Below are positions 1 through 6,064 of a stretch of 8,125 bases of DNA, in pieces. The position numbers and the translations under genes are program-made. Source of the DNA: an uncultured Campylobacter sp. Lineage in GTDB: Bacteria; Campylobacterota; Campylobacteria; Campylobacterales; Campylobacteraceae. Numbering within the stretch: position 1 is the stretch's first letter; each line of letters begins with the position of its first letter. Below the pieces are notes generated by a model. The model was not told the DNA's origin. It did no database searches and saw nothing but the letters and a program-made list of their open reading frames with translations. The stretch lies in contig NZ_CALIBB010000260.1 of NCBI RefSeq assembly GCF_938045595.1, positions 1 through 8,125 of the forward strand. Reading direction: 5' to 3'.

Positions 1-326
<326 letters not shown>

Positions 327-738
327 AAGCATTACTTCCTTGTTAAGGATAAAATTGATTCCTAATTTTTCACTATGCTTCGTTAAACTTCGCTGCAGAC
401 TTCGGTCACATACCATACGTATGCTCCCTCGTCTTTGCTCGTTTGCCTTGCCTAGCAAAAAATTAGTTCTCAATTCGAAATAGTAAATTTTTACTATACC
501 TTATCAACCTTTGTTTTTATAAAACGAGATCTGACTTTAACGATGAACGCAGTGTTAAATAAGAGATTATAAAAGATATCCGTAATCTACAAATTAATCC
601 AAATTAGATTACGAAGTATTTTTGATATGAGGCGAACAGGCAGGAACGAGTAAAGCTTATATGCTACGAGGCTGAAGTTCGTAACGTATTTGCAAGATAT
701 TACTGTCAAACAATAAAAGCAATCCCTTATTTAACACT
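327..738 (+). other. 23S-5S internal transcribed spacer, about 410 bases
   Basis: This spacer separates 23S from 5S and contains no tRNA or credible ORF. It is long compared with the roughly 90 bases of E. coli. It holds a perfect 10-base palindrome CATACGTATG (414-423), a 9-bp hairpin CGTAATCTA/TAGATTACG (581-589 and 605-613), and a long inverted repeat (549-568 with 721-740) whose right arm runs into the start of 5S. These suggest a structured precursor that is processed to release 23S and 5S. The functional role is inferred. Confidence 0.8.
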
Positions 739-740
739 GC
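549..740 (+). repeat. Long inverted repeat upstream of 5S (candidate rRNA processing stem)
   Basis: The left arm, 549-568, starts GCAGTGTTAAATAAG and the right arm, 721-740, ends CTTATTTAACACTGC. The arms are complementary over 20 bases with one mismatch (15 perfect, then one mismatch, then 4 more). The loop of about 150 bases carries its own 9-bp hairpin. The last two paired bases are the first bases of 5S rRNA as drawn here, so this stem would compete with the terminal helix of 5S. A double-strand processing site is the simplest reading. Confidence 0.7.
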
Positions 741-854
741 CTGTGGCTATACAGACGAGGAAACGCCTTGCTCCATCTCGAACCAAGAAGCTAAGCTCGT
801 CCTGGCTGATGATACTATCCGTTACTCGGACGGGGAAAGTAGGTCGCTGCAGGC
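739..854 (+). rRNA. rrf: 5S ribosomal RNA
   Basis: Complete 5S rRNA of the large ribosomal subunit. Diagnostic sequence is clear: GAAACGCCTTGCTCCATCTC in the loop B/helix III region, CGAACCAAGAAGCTAAGC, and GGGGAAAGTAGGTCGCTGCAGG toward the 3' end in two blocks. The ends GCCTGT (739-744) and GCAGGC (849-854) pair to form helix I with one wobble, which fixes the limits to within a base or two. It belongs to the same transcript as 23S. No clear T-rich intrinsic terminator directly follows. Confidence 0.95.
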
Positions 855-1076
855 TTTGTTAAAATTCCATAACTTTCCATACAATTTTCAATTTAAATTC
901 TATTCCGGTATCTTTGGCTTATCGCTTTTTTAGCCAATAAATATTGCTTGATAAATTTAAAATTCCATAGCCTTTTTAGAATTTTAGAACCTTCTGCAAA
1001 TACAAATTTTAAATCTAGCTCTCCGCCACAATACAAAATCTCAAAACTCTGCATTAAATTTAACTTATATTGAGTG

Positions 1077-1133
1077 AAAAATGATACGGATTAAAATTTT
1101 TCTATAATACTTGCTTGTTTGTATCATTTTTTT
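1077..1133 (+). terminator. 11-bp inverted repeat followed by a T-run, possible rRNA operon terminator
   Basis: AAAAATGATAC (1077-1087) is perfectly complementary to GTATCATTTTT (1121-1131), and the T-run continues to 1133. The loop is 33 bases and contains TATAAT at 1103-1108. The shape fits an intrinsic terminator at the end of the rRNA transcript, about 220 bases after 5S, but the large loop makes this uncertain. Confidence 0.4.
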
Positions 1134-1462
1134 AATACTATCTGTTGCGTTTGTTTTTTAACTTCTATGGTGCGATCTTTATTTCTAACCTCTACGAGCC
1201 TTATTTATGATTAATACGTTCGTTCGTTTTTAATACATTGCCGCGCTTTTATATCTAAATTATAAAGCCGCCGGCACTTATAAGGCTTTCGAATGATTTA
1301 AACTAGATGCCAAATAAAGCTTGGCAAGCATTGTTACTTAATATAATGAAACGTTCTATAAGCAGATAAAACCTTATTAAAAATCAAGCCCAGAAAAGCA
1401 TGTCCTACAAAAGCAAGCTTACGAATGCAGCTAAATTTTATGAAGATTGCTCGTCTAGCTTT

Positions 1463-1545
1463 GCACGTAAAGTATCCGTGCCTTTCACAGCACCAGTATC
1501 CCGTCGCCATATGCGTATAGCCTCGCACGTAAAAAGTCTCCGTGC
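1463..1545. repeat. Two related stem-loops, GCACG-loop-CGTGC
   Basis: Two similar segments lie 62 bases apart: GCACG-TAAAGTATC-CGTGC at 1463-1481 and GCACG-TAAAAAGTCTC-CGTGC at 1525-1545. Each can fold into a 5-bp stem with a 9 to 11 base loop, and the loops are alike. The pair may be a duplicated structural element or the remains of a repeat family. No function can be assigned. Confidence 0.5.
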
Positions 1546-1630
1546 GTGGCAAGGTGGCTAAATTTCATAAATACCGCCGCTTAGCCTTTTATATGATTTA
1601 AATCCAAATCCCGCTTCAATGCTTGCGGTA

Positions 1631-1714
1631 TTAAATTTAATATATCTAGCTTTATCCTTTTCGGTCTCCAAAGAGGAGCAAAAAAAGCGCTGTTAAATTT
1701 AATATATCTAGCTT
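1631..1714. repeat. Exact 22-base direct repeat, two copies 62 bases apart
   Basis: The same 22 bases, beginning TTAAATTTAA and ending ATCTAGCTT, occur at 1631-1652 and 1693-1714, and TTTATC follows soon after in both. Degenerate relatives appear near 1752-1768 (AAATTTAATGTATTTA) and 1793-1809 (AAATTTCAATATATCT). The words are AT-rich, so part of the likeness may be compositional, but an exact 22-mer is beyond that. Confidence 0.65.
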
Positions 1715-1995
1715 AGCTTTATCGTGCCTATCTGCTTTTTAAGACCAAGCTAAAATTTAATGTATTTATTTAATAAAACGATCAAAGCAGATAAAATTTC
1801 AATATATCTCTTAAATTTTATCTTCCTTTAAGCCCGCTACAAATATAATCCTTACCGTATTGCAAGGTAGCGTAATAGCTATATGGGCGGCATATCCATT
1901 CTAAAGCATAGACATGGGATAGGTATGCAAAAGCCCTAAATGCTAATAGACGTTTTATTTGGCAATACAAATATTTCAACCTCAAAGGACTTTTA

Positions 1996-2496
1996 ATGAA
2001 AAACCTATTTAAATCCGCACTATTTCTATCGCTTCCTGCATTTATGCTAGCAGCAGTAAATTTAAACACTGCAAGCAAGCAGGAGCTTATGGCGCTTCCG
2101 GGTATCGGAGAAGCAAAAGCTCAGGCTATCATAGATTACCGCAAGGATAATAAATTTAAAGATATCGAGGATATCAAAAATATTAAAGGCATAGGCGATA
2201 AGAGATTTGAGCTTATTAAAGATGATCTTGCCGTAAGCGGCACTACCGATATAAGCGATCTAAAATCCGTAAAGCAAAAAGCAAATAAAAAAGCTAAAGA
2301 TACCGCCAAATCCTCTAAAGCTAAAGCAAATGCTAAATCAGAAAAGATGCAAGATAAAATGGATGATAGCATGGATAAAGCTATGAATGAGGATGGTAAA
2401 GTAAAAAGCTCTACGGATAAAATGAAAGATGATGCTAAAGAAAACGGCTCATCCAAAGCTAAAGGTAAGAGAGGCAAGAAGGGTAGGGGAGAGTAA
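1996..2496 (+). CDS. ComEA-like helix-hairpin-helix protein, secreted, with lysine-rich tail
   Basis: The protein is predicted to bind double-stranded DNA outside the cytoplasm, as ComEA does during natural transformation. Residues 1-20 form a Sec-type signal peptide (positive N-terminus, hydrophobic core LFLSLPAFMLA), so it is probably periplasmic. The mature start VNLNTASKQELMALPGIG is the classic ComEA opening; the two hairpins are PGIG at 35-38 and KGIG at 64-67. The fold ends near residue 85. Residues 88-166 are low-complexity, rich in Lys, Ala, Asp and Ser, and probably disordered; typical epsilonproteobacterial ComEA proteins are only about 80-100 residues, so this tail is odd. The start is fixed by AAAGGA at 1984-1989, six bases ahead of the ATG. 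The gene stands alone and ends in a terminator. It could also serve a DNA-binding role other than uptake. Confidence 0.88.
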   Translation: MKNLFKSALFLSLPAFMLAAVNLNTASKQELMALPGIGEAKAQAIIDYRKDNKFKDIEDIKNIKGIGDKRFELIKDDLAVSGTTDISDLKSVKQKANKKAKDTAKSSKAKANAKSEKMQDKMDDSMDKAMNEDGKVKSSTDKMKDDAKENGSSKAKGKRGKKGRGE

Positions 2497-2515
2497 TAAG
2501 AAAGAATATTAAAAT

Positions 2516-2554
2516 AAGGGGAGGAGAGTAAGTTGGGCTTCTCCCTTTGTTTTA
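2516..2554 (+). terminator. Intrinsic terminator of the comEA-like gene
   Basis: AAGGGGAGGAG (2516-2526) pairs with CTTCTCCCTTT (2538-2548) over 11 bp with two G-U wobbles and an 11-base loop, followed by GTTTTAT. It begins 20 bases after the stop codon at 2496, the expected place for a rho-independent terminator. Confidence 0.8.
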
Positions 2555-3227
2555 TAAACTTTATAGTTTTATATAGCTCTATTCTTTTCTAATCATTGCT
2601 ATTGTAAATTTACAAATTTTATAGCTCTTATTTTTTTCTATCTCTTTTTTTATTATAAATTTTGCAGACTTTGTAATTTACTTTTGTATTTTTTCTAGGC
2701 TTTACTTTCGTCTTATTTCGTATTTGATTTTTTCGGCTTTAAATTTATAGGTTACTTCGGGGGTAAAATTTAAACAAGTTCGCGCGAGCAAACAGATGTA
2801 ACGTAAATTTTATTATTTCGCGTAGTTCGCTACTTAAGATAAGTACTGCCATATCAACAAAAAGAAAGTGAAAGGATTGATTAAAGGATGAAATGGATTA
2901 AATGGTGGTTAGAGGCGACTTGACGATGTCATTAATAGGCCCAATAATACGTTATTTCGACGATAAAAACAGCAAAAATATTTTTCAAATATTTTTTGGG
3001 CGATTAAGTTTTTAAGCTTCAAAAATGCGATAATGAAAAGTTTACTTTTCAATATTAAACGCGAGTAAGTACCCTAAAATAGGACTTTACATTTTAGAAA
3101 TTTTCAGTTTTTAAGTTTCGCTAGCTTAAACGCCTAGATTTCTCTTAAGAATTGAAAAATTTTACGGCTTTTTTAGCTCGAAACTTAATTAAGGTTTCTT
3201 TGTGAAACTAGAACCGGTTTAATCGTT
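2555..3227. other. AT-rich gene-free region with small palindromes, left flank of the element
   Basis: No gene is supported here. The only start with a decent ribosome site (2888) gives an 11-residue peptide. The right half is dense in short inverted repeats: GAAAAGT-TT-ACTTTTC (3035-3050), CTAAAAT/ATTTTAG (3074-3080 and 3091-3097), and GAAAC/GTTTC (3180-3198). By eye, base composition changes from AT-rich here to clearly more GC-rich in the leftward genes from 3228 on, so a boundary of the mobile element may lie in or near this stretch. I could not find a matching att repeat. Confidence 0.5.
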
Positions 3228-3231
3228 TCAC
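3202..3231 (-). repeat. Hairpin overlapping the toxin gene stop codon
   Basis: GTGAAAC (3202-3208) and GTTTCAC (3225-3231) are perfect 7-bp arms around a 16-base loop that itself holds the palindrome AACCGGTT (3212-3219). The toxin stop codon (3228-3230) lies inside the right arm. A second hairpin, 3180-3198, reuses the arms GAAAC/GTTTC. No T-run follows on the minus strand, so it may protect the mRNA end or mark a boundary rather than act as a strict intrinsic terminator. Confidence 0.5.
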
Positions 3232-3506
3232 TCTTGCCACTCATTCGCGCCGTAAATACCTAAGACGTAAATCGTCTCGCTCTCTATTAGATATGGGATA
3301 ACGTAGCCTTTGAAAATTAAATCCCTAGCGTTGTCTTTCTTAACCTTTTGGCTAAGCCTATGCGCTAAGGGCATATTTTTTAAATCTAGGCACTTTCGAA
3401 AAACCTCATCGACGAAATTATCCGCTCTGTTTGGGCTGTCTTTAGCGATGAAGTCTTTTATCGCGTCAAGCTCATCAAAAAAGCGACTATGAAATTTTAC
3501 GCGCAT
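3228..3506 (-). CDS. RelE/ParE-family toxin of a type II toxin-antitoxin system
   Basis: Small toxin of 92 residues, the usual length for the RelE/ParE superfamily, whose members either cleave ribosome-bound mRNA or poison gyrase. The layout fits: strand 1 MRVKFHSRF, two helices at about 8-45 (FFDELDAIKDFIA and ADNFVDEVFRKCLDL), then strands LIFKGYVIPYLI (63-74) and TIYVLGIYGANEW (78-90), a C-terminal pattern common in ParE-like toxins. Which subgroup and target it has cannot be told from the sequence. The ATG lies inside the upstream gene, giving a 20-base overlap that couples translation, the normal antitoxin-then-toxin order. It is the last gene of this leftward block. Expression is expected to be repressed by the antitoxin complex. 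Confidence 0.85.
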   Translation of the reverse strand: MRVKFHSRFFDELDAIKDFIAKDSPNRADNFVDEVFRKCLDLKNMPLAHRLSQKVKKDNARDLIFKGYVIPYLIESETIYVLGIYGANEWQE

Positions 3507-3735
3507 ATTTGCCCGCTTTTATCCGCTCTATCGTATCGCGTGCAGTCGCTTCGTCTATTAGCCCTTTGCCTTTTAGGGCTTCGTCCGCGCGAGTGTTTAG
3601 CTCTTTAACATATTCGTCCGTTAGTTCGGTCGTAAGCGTCTCAAAGCTTGCATTCGCACTGCTAGCTAAAATCTTGCCTATGGCGACGAGCTGGCGCATT
3701 ATGGTCTCGTCCGTTCGTATGGTTAGGGTCTGCAT
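3487..3735 (-). CDS. Antitoxin partner of the RelE/ParE-type toxin
   Basis: An 82-residue protein directly upstream of, and overlapping by 20 bases, the toxin gene. Residues 1-25 (MQTLTIRTDETIMRQLVAIG) resemble the beta strand plus first helix of a ribbon-helix-helix DNA-binding domain, which would bind the operon's own promoter as a dimer. The C-terminal part (45-82), rich in charged helix, is the likely toxin-neutralising segment. I cannot place it in a named antitoxin family. The ATG is preceded by AAAGG (3743-3747) at a 7-base spacing. The operon starts here: 3854 upstream is the end of an unrelated gene and 118 bases separate the two, room for a separate promoter. Confidence 0.75.
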   Translation of the reverse strand: MQTLTIRTDETIMRQLVAIGKILASSANASFETLTTELTDEYVKELNTRADEALKGKGLIDEATARDTIERIKAGKYARKIS

Positions 3736-3853
3736 TTCTTAACCTTTGTTTTAAAATCCACCTTTATTTTAACTTCTTACTGCTTAGGGTTTGATAAGCC
3801 CGTTCGTTTTTTCGTTCGCCTCAGCTAGCGAAATTGTGTCTAAAAGCGAAATT
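3736..3853 (-). promoter_or_regulatory. Intergenic region likely holding the toxin-antitoxin promoter
   Basis: The 118 bases before the antitoxin include TAAAAT on the minus strand (3766-3771) as a candidate -10 box, without a convincing -35 box. A hairpin GGGTTT-GAT-AAGCCC (3786-3800) is followed on the plus strand by GTTCGTTTTTTCG, the look of an intrinsic terminator for rightward (antisense) transcripts. Both assignments are weak. Confidence 0.35.
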
Positions 3854-4186
3854 TTAAGCGTCGTCATTCCCCGCCTGCGTTCGTTTTTTGTCATAACTTC
3901 TATTAAACACGCTGTAGGCTTCCGCGTTTTCGAAATCGTCGCGGTCGAATATCGGGCTTTTATCTTTAAATTTTATCAGCAGGTTTAAATAGGCTTTTTG
4001 CGGGTTGTTCTTTGCTTCTTGCAAGGCTTTTAAATATTCCTCTTTGTAGCGTCCGAATGTGAAATCTTTGTATATTACTTTAGCGTCCAAATTTAGCGCG
4101 TATGCTACGGTGTGAGCCATTAGGCGTAAATCGTCGTTAAAAAATATCGATAGCTCGTAAAATAGGTCAATATCGTAAGTTTTCAA
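3854..4186 (-). CDS. Hypothetical protein, 110 residues, coupled to TerS-like gene
   Basis: I do not recognise this protein. It is acidic and helical in character with aromatic-rich patches (DIDLFYELSIFFNDD at the N-terminus, KEEYLKALQEAK around 48-59, and a charged C-terminus ending GNDDA). It has no signal peptide or membrane segment. The start is TTG at 4184-4186, overlapping the TGA stop of the preceding gene as TTGA; AAGG in TAAGGCGTGA about 12 bases upstream is a plausible ribosome site. Being translationally coupled to the TerS-like gene it may act with it, for example as a small packaging or morphogenesis factor, but that is only an inference from position. Confidence 0.7.
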   Translation of the reverse strand: MKTYDIDLFYELSIFFNDDLRLMAHTVAYALNLDAKVIYKDFTFGRYKEEYLKALQEAKNNPQKAYLNLLIKFKDKSPIFDRDDFENAEAYSVFNRSYDKKRTQAGNDDA

Positions 4187-4632
4187 ATATCATCACGCCT
4201 TATTACGATTTGGGTTATGGCACTCGTAGAGCCTTGCTCTTGTAGCTCGTAGTTTTTGCCGAACATCGTTTCTTCATTGCGCGCGGTTATCCTGCTGTGA
4301 AGTTCGATATTGCTTAGGTCGCTCGCTTCATTTAGTAGCCTATTAGCCATTATTTGATTTTTAATCGCCGTTTGTTTAAAAAAGATTATCGCCCGTGCGT
4401 TATCGCTTACCGCTTGCGTTACGGCTTCACGCTCGTATTCGTTTAAATCCGATAGTTCCGCTAGATACTTCGTGCCTTTGGCTATCGTGCTTTTTAAATT
4501 TTTGGTTATGCCTTTGGTGATTTTATTGACCGCGCCCGCGCTTAGGTTAAAAAGCTTTTGTAGCTCTCTTTGGGTTGCACCCGCCTCATGCTTTGCTAAT
4601 ATCTGCGCTCTAATTTCGGGTGATATTTTCAT
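4183..4632 (-). CDS. HTH protein resembling phage terminase small subunit
   Basis: The 149-residue protein opens with a helix-turn-helix (about 4-40: PEIRAQILAKHEAGATQREL then LFNLSAGAVNKITKG) of the type found at the front of phage terminase small subunits and transposase-like DNA-binding proteins. A long helical middle (55-120) could be the oligomerisation part, and the C-terminus TQIVIRRDDI is a short strand. This order and length suit a TerS, which recognises pac or cos DNA and recruits the large terminase. No large terminase gene lies in the window; in satellites TerS often stands alone and redirects helper packaging. The start ATG overlaps the stop of the ancestral upstream gene as ATGA. 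A general phage regulator is the main alternative. Confidence 0.5.
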   Translation of the reverse strand: MKISPEIRAQILAKHEAGATQRELQKLFNLSAGAVNKITKGITKNLKSTIAKGTKYLAELSDLNEYEREAVTQAVSDNARAIIFFKQTAIKNQIMANRLLNEASDLSNIELHSRITARNEETMFGKNYELQEQGSTSAITQIVIRRDDI

Positions 4633-4820
4633 TTGCTCGCCTTTAACTCTTTTATGGCTTGATTAACCGCCTCGCGCTCTTATCTTACCGCGCGCCCTAT
4701 CTTGATAAAGGGCAAAACGATATTAAAGCGCCCCTTGTATTTGTCGCTTCTCATTTTAGAAAGCGTGCTTCTGGATAAATTTAAAATTTCGCCTACTTGC
4801 TTTGACGTTAATAGCTCCAT
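4629..4820 (-). pseudogene. Excisionase/AlpA-type HTH gene with in-frame stop codon
   Basis: From the ATG at 4818-4820 (AAGG seven bases upstream) the frame gives 46 residues, MELLTSKQVGEILNLSRSTL at the start, a textbook small HTH of the excisionase/AlpA (HTH_17, MerR-like) kind, and ends IKIGRAVR at a TAA (4680-4682). In the same frame after the TAA the reading continues EREAVNQAIKELKASK to a TGA at 4629-4631, which overlaps the next gene's ATG as ATGA. In family members GRxVR is followed by an aromatic or basic residue and then a helix, as in this continuation, so the TAA probably replaced a Tyr codon. The truncated form keeps the HTH but loses the final helix. Such proteins regulate integrase genes or bend DNA for excision. 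Readthrough or a functional short form cannot be ruled out. Confidence 0.8.
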
Positions 4821-4882
4821 TGTTTGCCTTTTTTGACGTTTTGAAGTATTTTAACGCGTTTTTAAATGTTGCTTGGTTTCGT

Positions 4883-4905
4883 GAAAAAAGGGCGGTCAAG
4901 CCCTC
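4883..4905 (-). terminator. Intrinsic terminator of the leftward small-gene operon
   Basis: On the minus strand AGGGC (4904 to 4900), loop TTGACC, then GCCCT (4893 to 4889) followed by a run of six Ts that begins within the second arm. It begins immediately after the stop codon at 4906-4908. The stem is only 5 bp but GC-rich; position and T-run support a terminator separating this operon from the HTH/TerS group. Confidence 0.65.
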
Positions 4906-5109
4906 TCACGCGCCCTTTAGCGGAGCGTGCCACTTGTAGCTATCTATCGGCTCCGCTTCGTCTTGTAACGCGCCCGCTTGCTCGCAAAGATAGTTTATGC
5001 GCTTTTGCAGCTTTTCGCATTCGCTCGCGTAGTAGTTGAATAGGCGGTAAGCTTGTAAGCCTGCTTCAAATTGTCGCCCGCGCTTCGTCCATATCCTGCG
5101 CTCGCTTAG
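4906..5109 (-). pseudogene. Open frame without a start codon; 3' part of a frameshifted gene
   Basis: Reading leftward from 5073 to the stop at 4906-4908 gives 55 residues that look like real protein: QFEAGLQAYRLFNYYASECE, then a helix-rich stretch ending in SYKWHAPLKGA. The frame is open back to a TAG at 5110-5112 but has no ATG, GTG or TTG before the credible sequence; only an ATA at 5092-5094. The preceding gene ends in the overlapping frame at 5066. Removing one base around 5075-5080 (for instance one G of the GGG) joins the two frames into one product of about 121 residues. A frameshift mutation, a programmed +1 shift, a sequencing error, or a non-canonical start are the options. Function unknown. 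Confidence 0.6.
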
Positions 5110-5281
5110 CTATCTCGGCTTTAAATTTAGCCCTCTGCTTATCGTCTGCGGCTCGCTCTAGCTTGCGCTTATGCAAGCTAGTCCATAGCTTAAAGGCGAA
5201 ATCTTTTAGCTGTTCGTAGCTGGGTGCGTCTGCACCCTTAGCCAAATACTTCAAAGCGATATTAAAGTCTCTTTTATTCAT
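5066..5281 (-). CDS. Small charged hypothetical protein, 71 residues
   Basis: I do not recognise this gene. The product is helical, strongly basic and acidic in alternation, with ALKYLAKGADAPSYEQLKDF at the front and a probable coiled-coil helix from about 30 to 68 (KLERAADDKQRAKFKAEIAK). There is no membrane segment or signal. It overlaps the preceding gene's end by 8 bases and has a purine-rich AAAGGGCGAG upstream of the ATG, so it belongs to the leftward operon started at 6028-6056. Its C-terminus, MDEARATI, may be an artefact of a frameshift, since a protein-like frame continues past it to 4906. Confidence 0.6.
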   Translation of the reverse strand: MNKRDFNIALKYLAKGADAPSYEQLKDFAFKLWTSLHKRKLERAADDKQRAKFKAEIAKRAQDMDEARATI

Positions 5282-5720
5282 TGCTCGCCCTTTCGCTTAG
5301 TTTGTTTTTAAGTTCGTCGCGCTCCTGCTGCACTTCGTAAAGCTCGTCGCAGGTTTCGCACCATTTTAGGTGCAGTTCATTGTAGAGCTTGCTTAGTTTG
5401 TCGTATTTATCCTCTAGGATTATCTTATCGGCTAGCAGGGTTTGAATTTTAATCCTATCCTCGCCCAATATCCTTAAAAAATATTCGTGAGCCTCCTTTA
5501 GCTCTGCGTTTTGCTCCTCTGCTTCGGCGGTGCGTCTATGCAATACGCCGTTACCTTTTAATACTCTTTTGTTCTCGTTTTGTATGTGGTTACGCTGGTA
5601 AAATAGCGAATAACCCACATCATAAAGCACCTGTTCGCTTACCTCATCGCTGCCTGCCGTTTGTTTAAGTAGCTCGTGAAAGCTCTTAATTACGGGTCTG
5701 TCTGTGTCATTTAAAATCAT
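5274..5720 (-). CDS. Coiled-coil hypothetical protein, 148 residues
   Basis: The frame is open to 5795, but the start chosen is the ATG at 5718-5720: AAGGAGCTTAAG directly precedes it and it overlaps the upstream stop as ATGA. The first 60 residues (MILNDTDRPVIKSFHELLKQ onward) form a small unknown region with VLYDVGYSLFYQRNH. From about 65 to 145 the sequence is a long heptad-like coiled coil (AEAEEQNAELKEAHEYFL ... YEVQQERDELKNKLSE). A CETC pair at 121-124 could bind metal or form a disulfide but is isolated. Likely cytoplasmic and multimeric. No known family is recognised; phage and satellite early operons often carry such proteins. Confidence 0.7.
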   Translation of the reverse strand: MILNDTDRPVIKSFHELLKQTAGSDEVSEQVLYDVGYSLFYQRNHIQNENKRVLKGNGVLHRRTAEAEEQNAELKEAHEYFLRILGEDRIKIQTLLADKIILEDKYDKLSKLYNELHLKWCETCDELYEVQQERDELKNKLSERASNE

Positions 5721-5980
5721 CTTAAGCTCCTTGCTGATGTGTTTTGCTTTACCACTCGGTAAAGCGCCTCCTGCTCTAGTGCGCCACTCTCGCATAAACG
5801 AGCTATGCGCTCAATCCTTGCTAGGCTTTGCGCGGCTTCATCCGCTTTCGCCTCTAGGGCGTCGTAAGCGTTAGATAGTTCCGTAAGCTTAGCGAATAGG
5901 TCATAAGCGCAGTCCTGCGCGCTCTCGTATGTGGCTAGGAATTGTGAAAACCCTTGCCTTGTTGAATGGTTGTGTTGCAT
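5717..5980 (-). CDS. Small helical hypothetical protein, first gene of leftward operon
   Basis: An 87-residue, mostly helical protein (SAQDCAYDLFAKLTELSNAY followed by an Ala/Glu-rich helix at 41-72). I do not recognise the family. Its core DCAYDLF...LT......ALEAKA at 23-46 matches the fragment DCAYDLFHITRTQEESIKAL at the right edge of the window, so the two genes look paralogous, and they share an 18-base identical DNA stretch. The ATG is preceded by AAGGAG. It is the first gene after a strong sigma70 promoter (6028-6056) and overlaps the next gene as ATGA. It is therefore the most directly controlled target of the divergent repressor. Confidence 0.7.
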   Translation of the reverse strand: MQHNHSTRQGFSQFLATYESAQDCAYDLFAKLTELSNAYDALEAKADEAAQSLARIERIARLCESGALEQEALYRVVKQNTSARSLR

Positions 5981-6000
5981 TTTGGCTCCTTATGGTAAAA

Positions 6001-6016
6001 CTACTTATTTAAGTAT
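6001..6016. promoter_or_regulatory. Operator-like palindrome O3
   Basis: CTACTTATTTAAGTAT: arms TACTT and AAGTA around a 4-base centre. It sits just after the predicted start of the leftward transcript. A nearly identical segment occurs at 6065-6080 (13 of 14 bases in AACTACTTrTTTAA), 64 bases away, consistent with two sites for the same dimeric repressor. Confidence 0.55.
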
Positions 6017-6027
6017 TAATAAGCTAA

Positions 6028-6056
6028 ATTATACACTTAAATAGACATATTGTCAA
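6028..6056 (-). promoter_or_regulatory. Strong sigma70 promoter of the leftward operon
   Basis: On the minus strand TTGACA (6056-6051), a spacer of exactly 17 bases (6050-6034), and TATAAT (6033-6028). Both boxes are perfect consensus, which is rare in this group where -35 boxes are usually weak. Transcription should begin near 6021 and run into the gene starting at 5980. The spacer contains the half-operator CTATTTAAGTG (6044-6034), so a bound repressor would block RNA polymerase. Confidence 0.85.
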
Positions 6057-6064
6057 GCTTTTAA

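Larger units (their letters stand above)
858..1995. other. Gene-free intergenic region between rRNA operon and comEA-like gene
   Basis: I see no credible gene here. Minus-strand open frames at 1334-1552 and 1818-2078 have no convincing start context or recognisable domain, and the second overlaps the start of a real gene. The stretch is AT-rich and holds an 11-bp inverted repeat with a T-run (1077-1133), two copies of a GCACG-loop-CGTGC stem (1463-1481, 1525-1545) and a 22-base direct repeat (1631-1652, 1693-1714) with weaker relatives further on. It may be a decayed intergenic region or hold a small RNA that I cannot identify. Confidence 0.6.

Noticed and set aside
327..738. Possible tRNA gene in the 23S-5S spacer
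   Set aside because: No GGTTCGAATCC-like T-arm or matching acceptor stem could be found.
1334..1552. Minus-strand open frame of 72 codons
   Set aside because: Its ATG lacks a ribosome site, its composition is unlike neighbouring genes, and it crosses the two GCACG stem-loops. No recognisable domain.
1818..2078. Minus-strand open frame of 86 codons
   Set aside because: It overlaps the ribosome site and signal peptide of the comEA-like gene in antisense and has no domain or start context.
2136..2477. Minus-strand open frame of 113 codons rich in Leu and Ser
   Set aside because: It is antisense to the lysine-rich tail of the comEA-like gene; lysine and alanine codons read backward give Leu, Phe and Ser, so it is a shadow.
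2888..2923. 11-codon ORF MKWIKWWLEAT with AAAGG upstream
   Set aside because: The three Trp codons suggest a leader peptide, but no trp gene or terminator pair follows, so chance is more likely.
5721..5795. 25-residue N-terminal extension of the coiled-coil gene
   Set aside because: The extension overlaps the upstream gene by 79 bases, while the ATG at 5718-5720 has a perfect AAGGAG site and an ATGA junction.
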